From positions 1 to 32,439 of IMG/VR virus record IMGVR_UViG_3300013101_000052: 32,439 bases of DNA; one strand, given 5' to 3'. The translations under genes were made by a program, and so were the position numbers. The first letter of the stretch is position 1, and each line of letters starts with the position of its first letter. Shown piece after piece: positions 29,360 through 32,439 of the stretch. This stretch comes from a virus. The notes below the pieces were generated by a model. That model saw nothing but the letters and a program-made list of their open reading frames with translations. It did not search any database and was not told the origin of the DNA.

Positions 29360-29728
29360 ATGAACGAAGTAGAACAGAATTTACAAGAAATTGAAGTCCA
29401 CGTAGATGAGTTAACAAAACTTGTAAAGCAAGCTGAAGCTTTACAAAGATTGCATGATAATGCAGACTTTAAAGCAGTTATCCTAAGTGGCTATTTTGAA
29501 AAGGAATCACAAAGATCTGTTATGTTGAAATCTGACATTAATTTCCAAGGTGCAGATAACCAGAAACAAATTGATGACATCATCACTGGTATTGGCATGC
29601 TCGGTCAGTATTTCCATAAGATCTTTACACTGGGTGAACAGGCTGATCGAGACTTGACGGCTGATGCACATACCCGGGAAGAGCTGCTACAAGAGCAGTT
29701 AACAGACAACTCTGATTTGGTGAACTAA
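29360..29728 (+). CDS. Hypothetical coiled-coil protein between portal and scaffold
   Basis: A 122-residue acidic, helical protein, with heptad-like leucines in residues 4 to 33 and an acidic C-terminus (EQADRDLTADAHTREELLQE). A CGGAG site precedes the ATG, and it ends 1 nt before the scaffold start. In N4-like genomes a small gene sits at this place (gp58 position). Function unknown; an assembly cofactor is plausible. Confidence 0.65.
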   Translation: MNEVEQNLQEIEVHVDELTKLVKQAEALQRLHDNADFKAVILSGYFEKESQRSVMLKSDINFQGADNQKQIDDIITGIGMLGQYFHKIFTLGEQADRDLTADAHTREELLQEQLTDNSDLVN

Positions 29729-29729
29729 A

Positions 29730-30947
29730 ATGCCAGATGAAAACAAACAAGAGGAACAAAAGGAGATCAATCTGGCAGAGATGTCAGATGATCAAATCGA
29801 TAACATTGATTACACGACTTTAGGTGAAGAACCTGAAGCACAACAATCATCCCCAGAGAACGACCTTGGTGTCGACCTGGGCACAGCTGCAGCTGAGGAT
29901 GCAAACGAAGGCAACGATGAAGAAGGAACAGGTGGTGCTGCTTCTTCAGACGACCCGGGTGATGCAGATCAAGGTAGTGCAGCTTCCACCTCACCGGAAG
30001 GTGATACTGGCAAAGGCAATGTAAACTATTTTCCAGAACAACAGGACCCGGCCCCTGACGCTCACCAAGCTTCAGATAAGGACGATACTGATTCTAGGAA
30101 AGCAGAAGCGCAACCCGCGACAGTAGAACCCAAAGATGAGTTAGCCAAGATATACGCACCGTTTAAAGCAGCAAACCGGACTATTTCGGTCAATACTGCT
30201 GATGACGTACGCTCGTTGATGCAGAAAGGCGTCGACTATGCTCGCAAGATGCAAGATATGAAACCGTATATGCGGGTGCTTAAGACTTTGGAAACAAACG
30301 GCCTTCTTGATGAAGCGAAGGTCAACTTCTTGATAGATCTGGATAAGAAAGACCCAGCTGCTATTAAGAAATTCCTCAAGGATAGTGAAATTGATCCAAT
30401 GGACCTGGATCTTGAGGACGATACCAATGACTACAAACCTACTGACCACATGGTTGGTGATAAAGAGATCGCATTAAATGAGGTCTTGGACACAATCAGA
30501 GAAACGGAGACTTTTGGCCGTACTGTGAATGTCATCACTAAAGAATGGGACAGTAAGAGTAGACAAGTATTGATGGATGAACCGGAGCACATAACTTTCA
30601 TTAACGATCACATTAACAATGGTGTCTTTGACCAAATCATGGATGTTGTTGAGAATGAGAGGTTATTGGGACGTGTGCCTCCCGGCCTGTCTACCCTGGA
30701 TGCGTATAAAGCAGTCGGTAGTGCAATGGACAAAGCGGGAGCGTTTAAGCCCACTGGTTCAACATTGACCGACAGTGGCACCGGCCAGGACAAGCAGGAT
30801 TCTGGATCAGAATCTGAAGCGGAGATAAAAGCCCGCAAAAAAGCTGCAAGTTCCACTACTGGAAGTGCCGGCGCAGAGAAGCAGAAAATTGATTTAAGTC
30901 AGCTTGATGATGAAGCTGTCGAAAAACTCAATTATGCGGACCTGTAA
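29730..30947 (+). CDS. Scaffold-like protein (N4 gp57 position, sometimes called tape measure)
   Basis: A 405-residue acidic protein with a low-complexity, Asp/Glu/Gln/Ser/Gly/Ala-rich N-terminal third (about residues 35 to 130), then a helical middle and a Ser/Thr-rich region near 345 to 385. It directly precedes the major capsid gene, the usual place of a scaffold. A 17-residue motif near the N-terminus (LAEMSDDQIDNIDYTTL, 15 to 31) reappears at the very C-terminus (LSQLDDEAVEKLNYADL, 389 to 405), and it may be a capsid-binding element. Some N4 annotations call this a tape measure, but the short length and acidic disorder suit a scaffold better. Confidence 0.75.
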   Translation: MPDENKQEEQKEINLAEMSDDQIDNIDYTTLGEEPEAQQSSPENDLGVDLGTAAAEDANEGNDEEGTGGAASSDDPGDADQGSAASTSPEGDTGKGNVNYFPEQQDPAPDAHQASDKDDTDSRKAEAQPATVEPKDELAKIYAPFKAANRTISVNTADDVRSLMQKGVDYARKMQDMKPYMRVLKTLETNGLLDEAKVNFLIDLDKKDPAAIKKFLKDSEIDPMDLDLEDDTNDYKPTDHMVGDKEIALNEVLDTIRETETFGRTVNVITKEWDSKSRQVLMDEPEHITFINDHINNGVFDQIMDVVENERLLGRVPPGLSTLDAYKAVGSAMDKAGAFKPTGSTLTDSGTGQDKQDSGSESEAEIKARKKAASSTTGSAGAEKQKIDLSQLDDEAVEKLNYADL

Positions 30948-30972
30948 CCTTTAACGTAACAGGAGAGCCAAA

Positions 30973-32439
30973 ATGGCCACCTTTGAAAACCCACATGCTT
31001 ATAATGATCCACATACAACCCCATCGACAGTGGGGTCCCAAATTCGCATCGACTACTTCTACCGAAAAGCGTTAGTAGAAGCTGCGAAAGAGATGTACTT
31101 TGGCCAGATGGCCAATGTTCGAGCCATGCCTAAAAACATGGGTAAAACCATTAAACAGTACCACTACATGCCAATCCTTGATGATCGCAATATTAATGAT
31201 CAGGGCATTGACGCTGGTGGTGTTTCCACTATTGCAGCTTTTGTTGCAGATACGACCATTGTTAAATCAACGGTTGAGTGGATTGCCCCGTCTACCGAAG
31301 GTGGTCTTGCGTACTACTTCGAAGGTATGGCGACTGGCGCCGATCACGCAACAGCTCTTGCTCTTGCATTGGTTGAAGCCAAGGGTAAAGCCTGGGCGTG
31401 GTCCATTCAGATGGGCTTTGTAGCTCCTGCTACTGTTGACTATGCTGCTTCCGTTGTTATTTTGGACGGTGCTGGTTGGACTACTAATGAGATCAGCTTC
31501 TCTGGAGAAGGCACCGTTAATTACGGCAACCTGTATGGCTCCAGTAAAGATGTCGGTACGATTGCTTCGAAAATCCCAGCTCTGTCTGAGTTTGGTGGAC
31601 GTGTAAATCGTGTTGGTATGAAGCGTATTGAACTCCAGGGTACTATTGAGAAGTTCGGTTTCTTTGACGAATACACTCAGGAGTCAATGGACTTTGATTC
31701 AGATCCTGAATTGCTGATGCATATCACTGGGGAGTCTGTGAAGGCTGCTAATGAAATCACTGAAGATCAGTTGCAAATTGATCTATTGAATGGTGCTGGT
31801 ACCGTTCGTTATGCAGGTGATGCAACCAGTACAGCAACTCTGAATGGTTCTACCGCTGCTGGTGACCTGGAAGATGTGGTTGTTTACGATGATCTCGTAA
31901 AACTGTCCATTGAGTTGGATAACAACCGTACGCCTAAGAACACCAAGGTGATCACTGATTCTCGTATGATCGATACCAAAGTTGTTAACGCAGCTCGGTA
32001 TGCCTATATCGGTTCTGAACTGATTCCGGCGCTCATGCGTATGACTGATTACCACGGTGAGAAAGCGTATCTGCCAGTTGCTCAGTATGGTGCTGCTACT
32101 ACGCTTGCTCGTGGTGAGCAGGGTGCTGTTGGTGACTTCCGCTTCATCGTAGTTCCTGAGATGATGCATTGGGAAGCTGCTGGCGCAGCTGTTGTTGATA
32201 CTGCTGATGAGATCTGTAATTGGTCTGTAACTGAAGCTGGTGTTAACGCAGTAAATGTATATCCGATCCTGGTTGTAGGTGACGGGTCCTTCACGACTAT
32301 TGGTTTCCAGACCGATGGTAAGACCGTGAAGTTCAAGATCACTCACAAGAAGCCTGGTAAGGATGTTGCTGATCGTCATGATCCGTACGGCGAGATTGGA
32401 TTCTATTCAATCAAGTGGTACTACGGCTTCATGTTGCTG
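30973..32439 (+). CDS. Major capsid protein, N4-gp56 family (partial at right edge)
   Basis: The frame starts at the ATG at 30973 behind an AGGAGA ribosome site and is open to the right edge, giving 489 codons without a stop. The N-terminal ENPHAYNDPHTTPSTVGSQI and the following helix (FYRKALVEAAKEMYFGQMAN) resemble N4-gp56 major capsid proteins with an HK97-type fold. Later segments (SRMIDTKVVNAARYAYIGSE, and the end region IGFYSIKWYYGFMLL) fit the P-domain and C-terminal strand. It is longer than the roughly 400-residue N4 protein. High, even GC-rich codon use fits strong expression. The C-terminus lies just outside. Confidence 0.9.
   Translation, partial: MATFENPHAYNDPHTTPSTVGSQIRIDYFYRKALVEAAKEMYFGQMANVRAMPKNMGKTIKQYHYMPILDDRNINDQGIDAGGVSTIAAFVADTTIVKSTVEWIAPSTEGGLAYYFEGMATGADHATALALALVEAKGKAWAWSIQMGFVAPATVDYAASVVILDGAGWTTNEISFSGEGTVNYGNLYGSSKDVGTIASKIPALSEFGGRVNRVGMKRIELQGTIEKFGFFDEYTQESMDFDSDPELLMHITGESVKAANEITEDQLQIDLLNGAGTVRYAGDATSTATLNGSTAAGDLEDVVVYDDLVKLSIELDNNRTPKNTKVITDSRMIDTKVVNAARYAYIGSELIPALMRMTDYHGEKAYLPVAQYGAATTLARGEQGAVGDFRFIVVPEMMHWEAAGAAVVDTADEICNWSVTEAGVNAVNVYPILVVGDGSFTTIGFQTDGKTVKFKITHKKPGKDVADRHDPYGEIGFYSIKWYYGFMLL

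Noticed and set aside
31783-32379. Minus-strand frame of 198 codons inside the capsid gene
   Set aside because: Reverse shadow of the strongly coding capsid frame; no independent signals.
1-32439. CRISPR array, tRNA genes, integrase or insertion sequence
   Set aside because: No spaced direct repeats of CRISPR type, no tRNA-like cloverleaf, and no integrase or transposase motifs were seen, which fits a lytic phage.

Overview
This window is part of a podophage genome of the N4 type (Schitoviridae). Diagnostic genes are a phage RNA polymerase split into two proteins with T7-like motifs, a MoxR-type ATPase next to a VWA/HExxH protein, a Dda/RecD-like helicase, an N4-gp56-type major capsid protein, an N4-type portal and a terminase large subunit. 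Lipoprotein and spanin-like lysis genes, strong Shine-Dalgarno sites and a near-consensus sigma70 promoter point to a Gram-negative host. The species cannot be named. The virion RNA polymerase, SSB and DNA polymerase genes are not in the window; by N4 gene order they should lie beyond its two edges.

Layout. Positions 1 to 12345 form a tightly packed minus-strand block of early and middle genes. Read in the direction of transcription it starts with small membrane and Cys-rich proteins (12.3 to 9.2 kb). RNAP1, a three-gene insert that includes a macro-domain protein, and RNAP2 follow (9.2 to 6.2 kb). Then come the AAA ATPase, a small Cys protein and the VWA protein (6.0 to 3.6 kb), small unknown genes, the helicase, and unknown genes running off the left edge. 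Positions 12346 to 13835 are a regulatory hub. It holds a two-gene minus-strand unit with its own terminator, direct repeats, a GC-rich palindromic island and the divergent late promoter. From 13836 to the right edge the plus strand carries the late block: two very basic small proteins, two micro-ORFs, a possible small terminase, TerL, a connector-like protein, about eight tail genes, a lysis cassette, a strong terminator, then portal, a small coiled-coil protein, scaffold and major capsid protein.

The genes work together as in N4. An injected virion RNA polymerase should read early promoters that extrude as short DNA hairpins with a purine-rich 3-nt loop. Four hairpins with a GRA loop on the early template strand lie in the gene-poor regions. 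RNAP1 and RNAP2 would then read middle genes, and host sigma70 polymerase the late block. Most neighbouring genes overlap by ATGA or TAATG, which suggests translational coupling.

Points most worth a second look are the hairpin-promoter set, the macro-domain cassette lying between the two RNA polymerase halves, a promoter-like hairpin directly followed by a 60-nt terminator, two coupled micro-ORFs of 15 and 20 codons ahead of the terminase genes, an alpha/beta-hydrolase in the lysis cassette, and a 17-residue motif present at both ends of the scaffold. In N4 the early and late blocks lie at opposite ends of a linear genome with terminal repeats, so the hub at 12.3 to 13.8 kb may hide the physical genome ends.
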